Source: Taiwanofungus camphoratus (taxonomy: Eukaryota; Basidiomycota; Agaricomycetes; Polyporales; Taiwanofungaceae). From it: DNA of 64,000 nucleotides. The stretch covers positions 248,001-312,000 of the forward strand of contig CP021228.1 of assembly GCA_003999685.1 (NCBI GenBank), in the 5' to 3' direction. Under the pieces are notes generated by a model. The model was not told where the DNA came from and did no database searches. It saw nothing but the letters and a program-made list of their open reading frames with translations. Position numbers and translations under genes: made by a program. Of the stretch, positions 24,458 through 37,487 are shown one piece after another (positions within the stretch are counted from its first letter, which is position 1; each line of letters starts with the position of its first letter).

Positions 24458-25769
24458 TGTGACAAGAGTACCTCCGTGAAAGGCGAAGGAGACGGCGAGG
24501 AAGAATGGGGAAACTGGCTCGTATTGGAATGCTCATATTCCATGGTGTGCGCCGACCTATTATACTAGATTCCATGACCAGGCGGGCGGACGAGCGTTGC
24601 AGTAGCATTGGAAAGAGCGCAGCTCAAGTTCCTCCGCGGACAGATTACACGGGCACGTGCGGGCGCCTCCCTGCGCGTTTTTGCACCTTCGACTGCTTCT
24701 CGCAGCCTTTTCGCATGTTTTTATGTCTGAAAACTCTCCGGGAACATCAACCCATTGTGACTGACTGCGTTTGGTGCCGAGCGTATACGTAGCCCGCAAT
24801 ATGCAACGGTTGTTGTCGGCATATGGAACATGCGTTCACCTGCGAAATTTTACAGACTAGACTACGTATCTCAAATTCTGGAAGAGCTCACTCGGAAAGC
24901 GGTGGCAGGATGTATGGAACGAGCCCTAAGCCAGACCAGCTTTAGGCTCTGAAATGACTATTGACATTTGTCCCTTGCAATTGACGGTCATACGCCCAGA
25001 GCGCAGAGAGCGGTCTACACTGCGTCCGTCTCACTACAACGTGTGAAAGTACGAGGAATTTACTCATGGGCTTCAAAGCGTGTTCATGTATGCGGGTGCC
25101 TTGTTGTACTCCGAACCAAAGCCATGGGATCAAACTCTCGCACTGCGTTCTTTGGGCAACACCCATCAATCCTTTTCTGTATTTCTTCACGTTGGAGAGA
25201 GCCTTCTGTTCTCATATGTGGAGTTGATGAGCTGTGCATGAAAAGCAGAAGAGTGGAACTCGCGTGCAGAAGCTCAATCATTAAATTGGCATAGGAAGCT
25301 CTGGATACTCGTCTTCTTTCGTCGATTTCAGATATTTCTCCTTGATCAATAGTATCGACTTAATCTCGATGAAGTCTTAATGGACTGTGCTTTCGTATGG
25401 TAAGAATCCTGAATGCCTTTGACTTCGTCATGGTTATACGCGTATGGTGGTCATCGGGTTAAGAATGTTAATTTCTACTTTGTAACTCGTCGCGTGTAGT
25501 CGCTTGGCCTATTTTTTTTTTCACAAAGAAGAGCCTTATGCAAGGGGTCAGTCCGCAGTCTTGACGTTATTTTCTGGTGATGCAAAAGCGCAGGACGGAA
25601 ATTTGTATCGTCCCTTAAAGACGTATTACTCCCCGTGGACCGCACACGATTACTCTTACAGGTTTCAGGCTTTCTGGTGAAGGTGTACATGTGCCCAGTA
25701 CTTGCGCTCTCTAGGTATTTTTCACCTTCCTCTGTTTCTGCTCACCATGGTGGGGAAGGAACTCGAATG
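24458..25769. other. Gene-free stretch
   Basis: Roughly 1.3 kb upstream of the MFS gene with no credible coding region; it ends at the nested MITE. Confidence 0.5.
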
Positions 25770-26543
25770 GTGACACTCTGTAAAAAAAAAAAGCGTAGTT
25801 AACGTTTGTGCAAAATTTGCAGGGCAGTCATGTACTAGTTGTACAAGCTGACCATACTATGCATTCACCAGCTTTGTACAATTTTCTGTAAATCATGAAT
25901 AACTCTGCAACAACATTGTCTTATGACCTCAGAATTTCAGCAATGGATAGAAGGGGGTCTTAGCTACAGGACTGTCTACTAGCATTTGTACAAAACAAAG
26001 ATAATGTGTTGGAACAGTACTGAGACAACAGTGCACTTTGGGCAATGTGGCTGCTGTTCGTCAAACTCACTCAATGTTTTGTTTTGAATACAATAAATGG
26101 CCAGTTGATTGTTTCATCAAGTAGCAGGTTTGAATGAAAAGCATGAAGCCCTTGTTTACTGAAAATTTCAGGAGGAGCAGTGAGCAGGATGGGACTAGAT
26201 CTGCTCATCTCAGTCAATTACTGGGACCCATTTTGACGCATTTTTGCCTTGCAAGACAGCTACAACAAAATTTCTACTACTTGAAGTTGATATTCCATTA
26301 GAGTATTACCAGATCCATATGTACAACAAGTTTCTTGAGGTTCTCTGAAGTTTGCAGTGCTCGGGAGGCCATTGTACAAAGCTGGTGAATGCATAGTAGG
26401 TTGACTAGTGTGTGACTGTCCTGTGACTGACTACTTCATATTCAGCCACCGAAAGGCAAGAAATTCGACTAGTTAGTCAACTTATGCAATTTTGGTACCA
26501 GAAAAGCGACTAAGGCCGACTTTCATTTTTTATAGAGGGTGAC
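25770..26543. mobile_element. MITE (family C) interrupted by a TA-flanked element
   Basis: The outer ends are GTGACACTCTGTAAAA and, on the other strand, GTCACCCTCTATAAAA. The outer 87 bp on the left and about 147 bp on the right match the 225-bp MITE at 18612-18836 in reverse complement. The middle is occupied by the 540-bp element at 25857-26396. Outer target duplications are unclear. Confidence 0.75.
25857..26396. mobile_element. TA-flanked non-autonomous DNA element, copy B
   Basis: The ends CTATGCATTCACCAGCTTTG and its exact reverse complement are bordered by TA at 25855-25856 and 26397-26398. The uninterrupted sequence at 18612-18836 has GACCATAGGTTG (on its minus strand) where this element sits, so insertion duplicated TA. 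The interior matches the composite element at 1587-6657. No open frame of note. Confidence 0.85.
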
Positions 26544-27031
26544 ACTGAGCGTTGGCAAGGGGGGGCGCCGTGATGCTCTGGGATGCACGCTGCCTGCATC
26601 GGGGCGTGCTATAAGGTACTATAGTACGGAGACGTGCCAACAATAGCAAGGAACCGGCAAGTCCAGGTAGTGCTCATTGTCGTGTTGTAGTACATAACTA
26701 CAAGGAGGTTTGGTGATGAGTAGATATGTTTCCCTCATCATTGTTTGTGAGTGTCGGAAACGCTTCAATCCAGCTCGCGGGGCTAATCACTTTTCGCACC
26801 GGTCATCCGATGTCTATGCCTCCGTGTAGTCCTCGCTGTGCTCAATATATAATGGTTTGTGGCACTTGGTCATCGCGAGCTCAATCGTCTGGCCGAAACT
26901 ATTTCACCCAATGACTCTTCTCGGAATAAAGAGGGGCGAATCTATTGACAAATGTGAACTTTTGTCAGTACGTTGCGCATAAATTAGTTGCAATATTATA
27001 CATATGTGTACATTCTACGCGTCTAGCCAGT
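26544..27031. other. Gene-free stretch downstream of the NRPS
   Basis: The 3' flank of the NRPS gene. It has a G-run near 26561 and no credible open frame. Confidence 0.5.
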
Positions 27032-30000
27032 CTACTGTAGCCGAAACGATGCACGAGATACGAGGTCCCTTATAGACGGTGATGTGAAAAGATCAATCAG
27101 ACTAACCCGAGCACCCCTCGACTCTAGTTCTTTCACGAGAACTGGTGCGAGGGCCGACGTGCCGCCAAGCTCAAAAAAGGTCGTGTCGTCAGGAATCGCG
27201 CGCTCTCTCTTTGAGAGGCCACCGATAACCGCAAGCATCGCGTCGCTAATTAGTCCCACCTTCTCCTCGCGGGTAGGGGCTCGGACAACGTGCGACTGTA
27301 ACGCTGCAAAAATTTTAGTGGGCGTTGATTGATAATCAGCGAGCATCGCAAGAGCGGTCCTCATAGATGCTTCCATTGCATTGACCAGTGTATCATCGTA
27401 GATGTCCGAAGCCTCAAACCGCAACCGCATCCCTTGCGCGTTGGGAAGTAGCTGGTAGCCGATCAGTAGGTCAAACTAAGAAACGATACCATATGTCAAC
27501 CAGGTTGATGCCAAAGGGATTGAGAATACTTACGTTGGAACCACTGGGGGCTACCTGGACGTTCTCCACCAATGCGCCGGCAACAGTCAACTTTGGAATC
27601 GTCTCCGTTTCATTCTCTACGGAAAGCATGACTTGAAATATGGGGTGGCGTCCTAGATCTCGGCGAATGTGAACATGGCGGGCAATTTCGTCGAAGGGCA
27701 CTGTGAAGTGCATTGACGCTGCTTGTTGTGACGCGACGACAGACTGGAGGAGGGACTCTGTGGATTGCTGGTTTTCACTAGTGAGCTGCATGCGGAAGGG
27801 AATACGGTCCAAGAAAAGACCGCACAGCTCGTATTCTTCGGCCGAGCGTCTGTTAGCATGTGATGCACCAATGACTATGTCATCCTGTCCGGTGAAAACG
27901 GAAAGAACGAGAAGAAGTGCAGCACTGAAGAATTGGTGGAGGGTCACGCCATGAGCAGCAGCCGCCCTTTCGACGTCCTGCCTCAGTTGTTCTGGAATCT
28001 TAAAGAACCTAGATCTACCAGCGTATGATTTGATCGCAGGACGTGGATAAGACGTAGGAAGGGTGATGCAGTCAGGAATGTCACGGAGGTAGTCTGCCCA
28101 AAACTTGAGGTGTTTGTGTTCTGCACGCTGGGAGGAAGCCGCCCACTGCGGATAATCGAGGCCCAGAGCTGCAAGAGCTGCGTTCTCTCCTCGTAGCAGC
28201 GATGCATACACAGATGACACCTCCTTCATGACAATATCGACTGTCCAGTCTAGATAATACAGAATTATTGAGACTGTTTCTTCTTGAACAACCAAAGAGA
28301 CAGACTTACGATCAACAACTATGTGATTGGCAGTGAACAGTACAGACGTGATTCCTTTGTCTGATGCCAATCGCACGCGGACGAGATGCTCCGCAGATAT
28401 GTCGAACACGTAATTCATTTCTTGATCTAAAGAGGCGTCAAAGTCGTTTCGAGAAATAACCTGAGCACGCGGACTATCGCCGGAGATGTCTCGTGCTGGA
28501 ATTCCTCTTGAGTCTGTATGATATCTAGCACGAAAGATAGCATGGCGAGCAAGAACAATGTCGAACGCTTGTTTCAAATGCTTGGTGTCAACAGTACCAT
28601 TGATGGCATATAGAGCCGAAACTGTGAAGGGAGTCTTGATTGGTGCTAGCTGGTAAGCTAACCACATCCCGCGTTCGCTGTGTGACAGGGATCTAGTATC
28701 ACCATTAAAAGTGATGTTCTCGACCAAGGGGGCTGCAGTGGTAACGAGGCCGTCTACTGCAGTTGCAAGGTTGCGCAGTACAGGATTATTGATGACTAAC
28801 GTGAGTGGAACCTTCACTTTGTGTGAACGTTGCAGCCTGGAGACAAGTCGAATTTGGTTCAACGAAGTTCCACCTAGTCGCACAAAATGTGCTGTGGCCG
28901 AGATATTTTCCTTCACATCCAAGAGGTCTTTCCAAATTGTTGCCAGGTTATGCTCGGTTGGCGTCTTTAATGGTTCAAAATATTGTTCTTCGCGCTCGGG
29001 AAGAGGAAGTGCGACTAGAGCTTTACGATCAATCTTCTGGTTTGGGGTCATGGGAAGAGTGTCCAGTGCGATAATCCACTTGGGTACGGCAAAATGGGGT
29101 TCTGTTTCTGACAGGCGCTCTCGAAGGGCCGATGTATCGATGTTGCCTGGTGTTACATAAGCGACGAGACTATCCTTCACGACTTGGTAAATGGGATCGA
29201 TCAATAAGAGTAAGAAGGCCACTAAATTGAACAAACTCACGGACGACAGTAGCAGATGCCAGCGGAGTTCTCAGATAGTTGCTAGCCTCACGGTTGAGCG
29301 CATTCTCCACTCCTATTAGAGTCAGGCGGAATCCACCTTTTACTTTGATGAGATCGTCCACCCTGATGCAAAGAATTCAGGACATTTGTCAAGAAGTAGC
29401 ACTGCGTCAAGACTCACCTGCCAACATACTCGAGATCTCCCTTGAGGTTCCATCGTCCAATATCTCCCGTACGATAGATACGTTCACCCGGATAACCGAA
29501 GGGATCGGACATGAATTTGTCCTTGGTGGCGTCAGGTCGGCCTACATATCCAATCGTAGGGGAACTGCCACCAATCCAAATCTCACCAGGGAGACCCACA
29601 GGCACTAATGGTAGGGCAAGTTAGTGATGGGCATAAGCATTTAGCAGCACTTACCTGGAAAGTTTGTATCTGGGTCAACACAATATATTCGGGTCTTGGG
29701 CAGAGGGCGACCCAATGAAACTGGTTCTCCGGGCGACAGGTATTTACACGTCGCAAGTATATGACACTATTGGGAGCATAAGTAAAGAATATGAAGTCTT
29801 TTGGGAAATGTCTCACCTCGGAAGGTCCATACATATTGACCAAGTTTCTACCAGAGGACCATGCGTCAGCGAGGCCTTGAGGAAGAGCTTCTCCACCGAG
29901 AGCCAGCTGATGAAGGTATGTCAATCGCTAGGAGCAGCGAGCAGGGTTGATAACATACTGAATCAAGATTCTTATACTCGGTCTCATCTAGACTTGCCAA

Positions 30001-33000
30001 CATAGAAGGTGTGCACATGACGCAGTGTACGTGCTTGAGATGTTCTAAAGGATCGCTTGGATCCTGCAAGACGACTGTCCCTCCGTACAACAGAGACCCG
30101 AAAGTAGACATAAATGAGCCATCGAATCCTGAATAACAACATGAGTTCCGAAAGTCGAATATATATGTAGATAATTCTCACCGAGTGCCATCATGAGAGC
30201 TGTCCTACGACCGGGAGCAGCCCAGAGATGGCTATACTCAGGTTGAAGCGCAGTGTCAAGTCCTCCTTGCGTTAATGGAACCCCTTTCTGTACGGTGGGG
30301 CCATGATCAGTTATGTTTCAGTTTTGATAATACAAGTGTGCGCACAGGAACTCCAGTCGATCCGGACGTGTAAACATATGCTACGACATCTTGAGGTTTG
30401 GGCTCTCTTAGAGGAACGGGAGGAGGATTATACTCAACCATGTTAGCAATCCTTAAGATCTTCACTTTGAACGAATCATGGTTCGGGGTACGGGGGACGA
30501 GAATAACGCCGACATTGTCACCTTGCTCAAGAACCCAGATCTGTCGCTCTGGAGGATAGCTGGCATCAATGGGCAAATACGCTGCTCCAGCCTTTACGAT
30601 CCCGCACATTCCTATCAACCACTCGATGCTATGCATCGCAAGAATTCCGACGGTAGAGCCAACAGTAACGCCATGATGAGTTGCCAGGTAATATGCCACA
30701 GCAGAAGACTGACGATCCAGCTCTGCATACGTGATGGAATCATTGCCCTGGGCGATTGCAGGCAGACTCCGGTGTGTTTTCATGGAATGCACCAAACGAT
30801 CACGCACGGTGATAGTCTGCCGGTACGGCTCCAGGTGATGAGAATTCAATCCATGAATGAGATGTTGTCGCTCGGCGGCATCTGTGAGCTGAATGTCCTT
30901 GACAGAGGATGCAGACATGAATCCGGCAACTACGTTGCAGAAGTGGCGACCCATGCCTTTCGCGAAGGCCTCATGAATTGTTTGTGGCTGTTGACGTATT
31001 CTGACCGCAACATTTTGCTTAGCAGTTCTTTCAAATGTCACAGAGAAAGGGAATTCTGTTTGCTCTGTGGTCACTGCATCGCACATTTGAAGCGCAGGGA
31101 CATTGGAAGGCGGGGTCATCTCCGATGCAAAGTCGTCCGAGAATGAGAACGCGAAGTCGAACAAATCTTTGTCTGCTTGTATGCCCAATGCCGACATCGC
31201 TGAGCGAAGCGACGACCATTCCCATGCCGTTGCAGACATCACTTGCGCTGATGTAGCTCGAAGAAGATCCTTCACCGAAAGATGCTCGTCTTCGATGCTA
31301 AGATGTACGGGAAGCGTGTTCACGATGGGTCCAACAACCTGTTCTGCATTGAGAAGGGAGGATCGCCCGGTGAGCACAACACCTAAATTCGCGTCTAGTT
31401 TGTTGGTATACCGACAAAGGACCACCGCGGCCGCAGCGAGAAAGATAGTAGATATTGTGACAGAAGATTGCCGCGCAAATTCTGCAACCAAATCCAATGA
31501 GAGCGTTGATTCGAAAAGCACCTCGTGCGCAGCCAGTGCGGAGGTTGCTAGACGAGGTAAATTGAGTGGCGCTGCTGATTCCATGCCTTGAAGATGCTCT
31601 CTCCAGAACTCTGCTACAACCTGCTCTTGTTTGCTCTGTTGTGAAGTGATCTCGCGTGCGACGGATGCGAATGAGCGAGCAGGAATACATGGCGCATTCA
31701 ATGGTACTTGATCATTGTAGTCATGGATCAGTTCATCCTCAAGGATACTAGCCGAAAGGCCATCAATGAGTCCGTGGTGCACGGTCCACACGAAATATGC
31801 TTTCTGGGATGCGCGGACGGTGAACAAAGCAAGTCGCATCAGTTTACCCGGCAGGGTAAAATCATCCACAGCGAAGCCCTTCGAGAGGTCGTCTGCCAGG
31901 TATTTCCTGAGAGCAGTGTTCAAATCCGCATCGTTCTCAAAGATGTAGAGACAACTGGGCAGGTCTGGAACGTCGCGATGCACAATCTGCACACCATGCT
32001 GGCCATGCTCTAAATGGAAGGATGATCGAAAAATCGCATGCCTTCGTATGGCACGCCTCCACGCATTCGTGAATCGCGCAGGATCAAATGAACCCCGTGC
32101 ATCTTGGAGAGTGACATGTGTCTGGATAGAATAGACGGTAGGCTTTGAGGCAGTTGTGATGAACATTCCACGCTGCGATGGTGTCAGAGGCGCGATGTCC
32201 TCTGCAATTGTCTCTGCCTGGTCGCCCAAGATCTCGCGCATAAGTTGTGTGTAGTCTTCCATGGCATCATCTCCAATGGTGGGTTCGCCTTGCAGTGAAG
32301 CTAGAGGTACAGCAACAGCCGCAATAGCCTCTATCGTGTTCAACCGTAGTACGTCCTGGAACGAAATAGCAAATCCGGCAGCGCGAACAAACGATACCAG
32401 TCGTATGGCAGTGATAGAGTCTCCTCCAAGCTCGATGAACGATGCATGGATGCCAATTTGAGCGTTCATGTTAAAGAGTACCCGGAAGCCTTCTGCAACC
32501 ACGTGCTGCGGTTCGGTATGTGCTGCGGGTCCATAAGACGCACTGTCTTGTTCAACGAGGGATTCCACGAGTGTCTGCAGCCGCCTCCTGTCCACCTTGT
32601 CGTTGGACGTGCGTGGAAATTTGTCGAATGCGAAGATTTTGTTACAGACCATGTACGCAGGCGTATGAACAAGTAACCTCTCTCGTAGTGCTCTGGTGTC
32701 GGTGTCTGCAGGGGTAACAGCACCGAGGAGACGACCGCGGATCATGAATGCCTTGGCATCAGACACCGCCGTGTCGGCGACCATGGCACTTTCAACGTCC
32801 CCTTCCAGATCTATCAGGAAACCACGGTTCTTGACTCGCCTAGAAGCAGCCATAAGATTGATGCAAGAACTGACACGCGTCCACTTACCAATCGCTTCGT
32901 CCTAGATATTCCAGCATTCCGTCATGCGTCCATCTCGCTCTACACAACGAATTAGTTTATGATACTTCCACGCGGAACAAAGAGACTTACAAGTCTCCCG

Positions 33001-34422
33001 TACGATACCACTTGCCCGATGACTTGATTCCGAGCGTCTTCTCGACCCACTCTAATTCCACAAATTTCTCACTAGTCAATTTCTCGTTTCCGTAATACCC
33101 CCTCGCAACTCCTCGTCCACCAATCACCAATTCGCCTGACACTCCGACGCCTACCGGCTTCAAGTCCTGGTCAACAACGAGGACGGCGTATCCGACAAGT
33201 GGACCGCCGATTGTGACCTGGCGCGAGTCAGCGCGGACTTCAGTGACTGTAGCAGCGCAAGTCGTTTCCGTGGGGCCATAACAGTTGAAGATCCGGCGGC
33301 CGTCGCGAGCCCAACTCTGCACGAGCGAGAGTGGAAGCGCCTCGCCCCCTGCGAACACGCCACGGATTTGCGGGTATTCGTTGGGCGAAAGCGACGAGAG
33401 AAGAGATGGCGTGCAAGGGAAGTGCGTCACACGCTTTGCAACTGCGGCGATGTTAGTCTTGTCCGCCAGGCATAGTGTGGCTCCGTTGCAGAGAGTACTC
33501 CAGATGACACCTGAGCAGGCTGTCAAGCAGGAGTGAGACATCATCCGAGCAGATGACAATGCAGACACGTACCGTCAAAGGCGATGGAGAACACAAGGAA
33601 AGCGCGGTCCCCTGGTTTCACGCCTAAATTTCCCGGTCTGTCAGGTTCGGATCGACGGACGTATTGAATTAGATTCTTGTGGTCAACCATCACTCCTTTC
33701 GGGGTACCACTAGTTCCACTGGTCATGATGACATATGCCAACCCATTAGATGATGGAGTCACAGAGTCGGACAACTTGAACTTGTGCGTAGAGGACGCCT
33801 TGCCCCCCGAATATACGTGCTTGTCCATGACAATGATATTAAGCGACGTATAGGCTGCCACCAATGGAACGAATGAGCGATCTGTGACCACAATGTTTCT
33901 TGGCTTTATTGTCGCAAGTACGATATCTATGCGGTCCTGTGTCCACTCCCCAGCATCGCACGGCACATACGCACCACCTGCATCTTGTTTGAGCCAGAGA
34001 CAAGTATCAGGAAACCAGCGCCACACACCTGCTTTTAGTACCCCTATGATGCCTGCAATTGCCCGTGGTGTACGCGACGCAATGACAGGGACAAGCTCTT
34101 CATCTCGTATGCCTCCTTGTACAAGCTGTGATGCGACATGGCCAGCTATGTGATCAAGTTCTCCATACGTGACTATTTCTTCGCCTTCTCCCAGCTCTAC
34201 CGCTATCCATTCCGGGTGCGCCTTCGCAATATCCTCGAAGTCGGTATGAATTCCACGAGCTGTATCAATGTGGAAATTGGACAAGGCCTGGGGGAGATCG
34301 AGAACCCCAGAAAACGATATGACGCGCGCAAGATCACTTTGACCCTTCACAGCTTCAGGGCCAGAGGCGAATTTGTCGAGAGAATTGGAGTGGAATGCAC
34401 CTGCAGTCGCTGCTGCAGACAT
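27032..34422 (-). CDS. Two-module non-ribosomal peptide synthetase, A-T-C-A-T-C-T
   Basis: Fourteen exons (34422-34029, 33977-33573, 33519-32991, 32939-32889, 32839-30346, 30287-30182, 30128-29959, 29906-29817, 29766-29655, 29604-29418, 29362-29241, 29182-28310, 28249-27534, 27475-27032) join in frame to 2230 residues. Approximate domains: A1 35-520 (MTSGTSGTPKG, AFDACSG, NCYGPTETT, YRTGDL); T1 555-630 (LGGDS, Ser601); C1 675-1105 (HHGLIDG, 814-820); A2 1125-1610 (YTSGSTGVPKG, GFDGSF, MYGPSE, YRTGDI); T2 1627-1700 (LGGTS, Ser1660); C2 1715-2135 (NHIVVDH, 1839-1845, a changed HHxxxDG); T3 2155-2230 (LGGTS, Ser2190). Both A domains keep the A4 Asp that holds the alpha-amino group. There is no thioesterase, epimerase or reductase. 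This is the domain order of GliP and SirP, which release cyclic dipeptides. The substrates are not predictable by eye. It is the core enzyme of the cluster. Confidence 0.95.
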
Positions 34423-35427
34423 GTCTAGATTGTGTCGTCACGAGTGATCTTGGTGGCAAGGAAGTCGGTGTAAGTCTGGAACTTGGATTGGATGGAGGAG
34501 CACTTATGCGTTGAGGTCTCGGCACAAACCAGACCTTGCAAGTCCACATTGCTGCACGGAAATAACGACGGGCGCACCGCGGGTTGATTGCCGAATAGCC
34601 AGGAGGGTGTGTTGACAGAAGCAACTCACAAACATGGTGTTTGAGCAAGACATTGATGGATGTTGCCAATGGGATCGATCATATCCACGGAACGAAAAAA
34701 TCGGCTTTCCGCGGGTGTAAATGCGCACCAAGGGCATGATGGATGATCAAAAAGACATCTCCGGTACCAAGACGCTCAAGGACAATCAGTAAAGCGCAAG
34801 TTGGAGGTTGTCATCGGGTCGAGCATTGCCGCACGTACCGGGCAGAAGGAACTCGTCAGACTCGGAAAAGAAGTATAAATGCTACCTACTCAATCCAGCG
34901 AAGCATGGATCGAATTGAAGCCGTGGTGTGATATTCTAGTGTACCACGACAACCAGCCTGTGCTGTCTGAATCCATATCTTCTGAATCAAGAGTATGGCA
35001 TAACTTTGTGTCACAATAACTGGACTGTGAACCTTCGGCCCCAGATGGAATGGAAACAGGTTGAATGTAGCTTAAGACATTGCGCAGTAAAAGAGTGGCC
35101 ATATCACGAACTGCGCCATCTACCAGTAAGTAAGTAGGTTACATGCGCGCATTTCTTCAAGCAAGGGACGCGGACCAGAGATTACGTAAGTGAATACAGC
35201 AAGGGTCCAGGACAAGACATGCACTCTGGTGACAACATATGTTGTCTCTCCATAGCCTCCCCAAGCCTTCTTGTGAGTTGTATGTTCCGCCCACATTAGC
35301 ATTTGTTTTCTGGAATGTCAATTCTTGTTGCTGGTATCCCGCATTCTCGGCATTGTTTCCTCACCGCGTTGTTGTGCTCTGTGAGTTGTTACCCTTGCCG
35401 GAACAATTGCACGCCACAAAAACAGTT
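34423..35427. other. Upstream region of the NRPS gene
   Basis: No gene recognised in this kilobase. It lies between the NRPS start and the 3' end of the unrecognised gene at 35428; the NRPS promoter must be here. Confidence 0.5.
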
Positions 35428-36165
35428 TCACTGCCATTTGGAACGCCTACCACTGAATGTATGTGTCCTATACAGCTCCAATGTCTTGACAACGCCGCCC
35501 AGTTGCTCTTGAAGAGCATCTACGAAAGGCGACTCTTCACCCTCTGGATTACTTGCGATGTATAAAAGACACAGATGACCTGTTCGGTACTTCCACTGAT
35601 AAGACAGTTCACACAAGCTTCCTCAATTAGACGAGCTAACATGAGCCAAACCAGCAAGAAAGCTGCCAGCAACAGTCGAAATGGCACAAGTGTGACCTTT
35701 TGCTGCAGTGTCAGCTCTTACATTCTGTTCGTTAACAGCTCGCCCAGGTTCACAATATCTTCAAGTCCCGAGTACGAGCCACAAGAGTGGAGGGAGTCCT
35801 TCTCGGCGAAGCCGGTCTCCTCATCGTAAACATTTTCAGCCTCCTGCCACCACATTTAAGTCCTCGCCTAAGAAGAAACTCACAACTGTTCCGGAAGAAT
35901 GGGCACCTTGGGAATATGGACGAGCAGTACCAACGCTGTGGTGATGTAGAAATTGATATCGGGGGTTGTCAGGAATGGTGTTATCGAAGGTGAGACCATC
36001 CGTCTGCCAGCTTCGATAAGAGACTGAACCGCGTCGGCATTGAAATCCAGAGATCTGTATTGAGCCGATATGCTGTCTTTTTATGTGAATATGTAACCAT
36101 GGACCATCTCCCTATGCATGAACAGCGAACGTCTCTTACCATGTTCGCCGATTCACAAGTCATCC
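35428..36165 (-). CDS. Unrecognised multi-exon gene, model incomplete
   Basis: Three blocks read like protein on the minus strand, separated by GT..AG introns: about 36055-35895 (YRSLDFNADAVQSLIEAGRR and on to HIPKVPILPEQL), about 35870-35730 (MWWQEAENVYDEETGFAEKD through DIVNLGELLTNR), and about 35600-35428 (YQWKYRTGHLCLLYIASNPE and on to a stop). The N terminus is uncertain; a candidate Met lies at 36163 but further exons could lie upstream towards 36300. The middle block is acidic, and the first ends in a hydrophobic stretch (NFYITTALVLLVHI). I recognise no family. It might be a decayed gene rather than a live one. Confidence 0.4.
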
Positions 36166-36362
36166 TCGAAGAGATGTGCAGTATGTAGCATGCTCATAAG
36201 CGCGAAACAACCTGACAAGTCCGTTCATGTTCACATCTTCTGCCACCCACTGCCATGAATTTACTTACAGCAAAGTTGGTACTGCTCTCTGAATACAGGT
36301 CAAGATTGAATGCGATATTTCATACGTAACAGACTAAATTATAGAGTTGATGCGATCCCGGC

Positions 36363-37487
36363 TTAATACGCGTACTCGTGCATTTCGGGCTCGGGCTTGA
36401 GCGTCTCCGCGTTGTAAGTAATTACGCCCACCATCAGCCTCTTGCCCAATCTCCAGAGCAGCCTCCACTTGACCGCGTACGGCTTGCCCTGCTCCGGCGC
36501 CTGAACGATGTTCAACAGCACGTTCTGGTTCATGGCGTAGAACTGCGCGTCCTCGCCACCCTCGCCGAGTGCCGCCAGGTCGAAGACAGACCCGTCTTTG
36601 ATGGTCAGCCTGCAGCCCTTGGCCATCTCCGCCTTCATCGCGAAGCCGCGCACCGACTTGTCCCCAGGGAACGGGAACACCGTCTTCGTCGCCTGCTCCA
36701 GATCGATCTTGCGGATAACCGCGTCGCCCGCGTCGTTGATCCAGTTGAGCGACTTCGAGAACGGCTTCGCGCCGGTGTCGTCGCGGAAGACATTGACTTT
36801 CAGCAGAGCGCCCTTGGCACCCGACGCAGGAGGTGTGATGAACAGCGGCAAGACGGAGAGCCGGATCTGATCATCGGGCTGCAAGCTGATCTGGCTGACG
36901 ATCGGTGCTCCCCACCTCAGTTGATTCATGCCGACAGTGCCGTGACCTTTAAAAGGCGTGAGCTTAGATATAACATACATGAGAGTTCAAGATCTTACCA
37001 TAGGGAGGATAACCAAAAAGGCGCACAGTCGCCATCATCGGCCCTTCCGGCAACATTGCAAGACCATCTTCAAAGTGGTTCTCGGACTTGGGAAGTGCGT
37101 ACGTCTTGTATTCCTCTCCTTCAGGCTTCTGATACCTAAATACCAGGTTTTATATTGGCCATAACAGGACGATAATGAGGCACATGCATACCTCTTCTCA
37201 TGGCCAACTTCGCCAGTTTCTTTGTCACGGAAGAAGCGACGCTCCCCGCCAAAGTGCTCTACTACACGGAAAACCCCATCCTTAGGTTGCGTCATGTCGA
37301 AAGTCTGCGAGTAGCATCCCCAGTCGTGGAACGTGAATTTCCACGTGTCCCACAGTTTCTCAGACCAGTATGCGGAGTTGTCTTTCGAGTTGAGTTCCTC
37401 CACACTCTTCGCGCCATAGAAATCAAGGACCTCGCTGAGGAGGCGGCGGTTCTCGAGGGCTGGTTCACGAGGAGCAATAGTAGACAT
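36363..37487 (-). CDS. Orphan 338-residue protein in the cluster
   Basis: Three exons (37487-37192, 37135-36999, 36946-36363) join in frame. The protein starts MSTIAPREPALENRR, has no signal peptide or membrane helix, and is rich in aromatic and beta-prone segments (WKFTFHDWGCYSQTFDMT, HFGGERRFFRDKETGE, RLFGYPPYGHGTVGMNQLRW, IRLSVLPLFITPP). The second half alternates strands and charged turns and could be a beta-sandwich or lipocalin-like barrel; this is inference only. A TATA-like motif (37535-37542) lies about 50 bp upstream of the ATG. The intergenic region is shared with the divergent orphan gene at 37975, so the two may be co-regulated. Codon use resembles the other highly structured cluster genes. 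No function assigned. Confidence 0.82.

Noticed and set aside
30478-31146. A 222-codon plus-strand open frame
   Set aside because: It lies wholly opposite the NRPS C1-A2 coding exon and has no domain.
27032-34422. Siderophore-type NRPS
   Set aside because: Basidiomycete siderophore synthetases known to me use one A domain followed by repeated T-C units. This protein has two complete A domains, and no ornithine monooxygenase gene is nearby.
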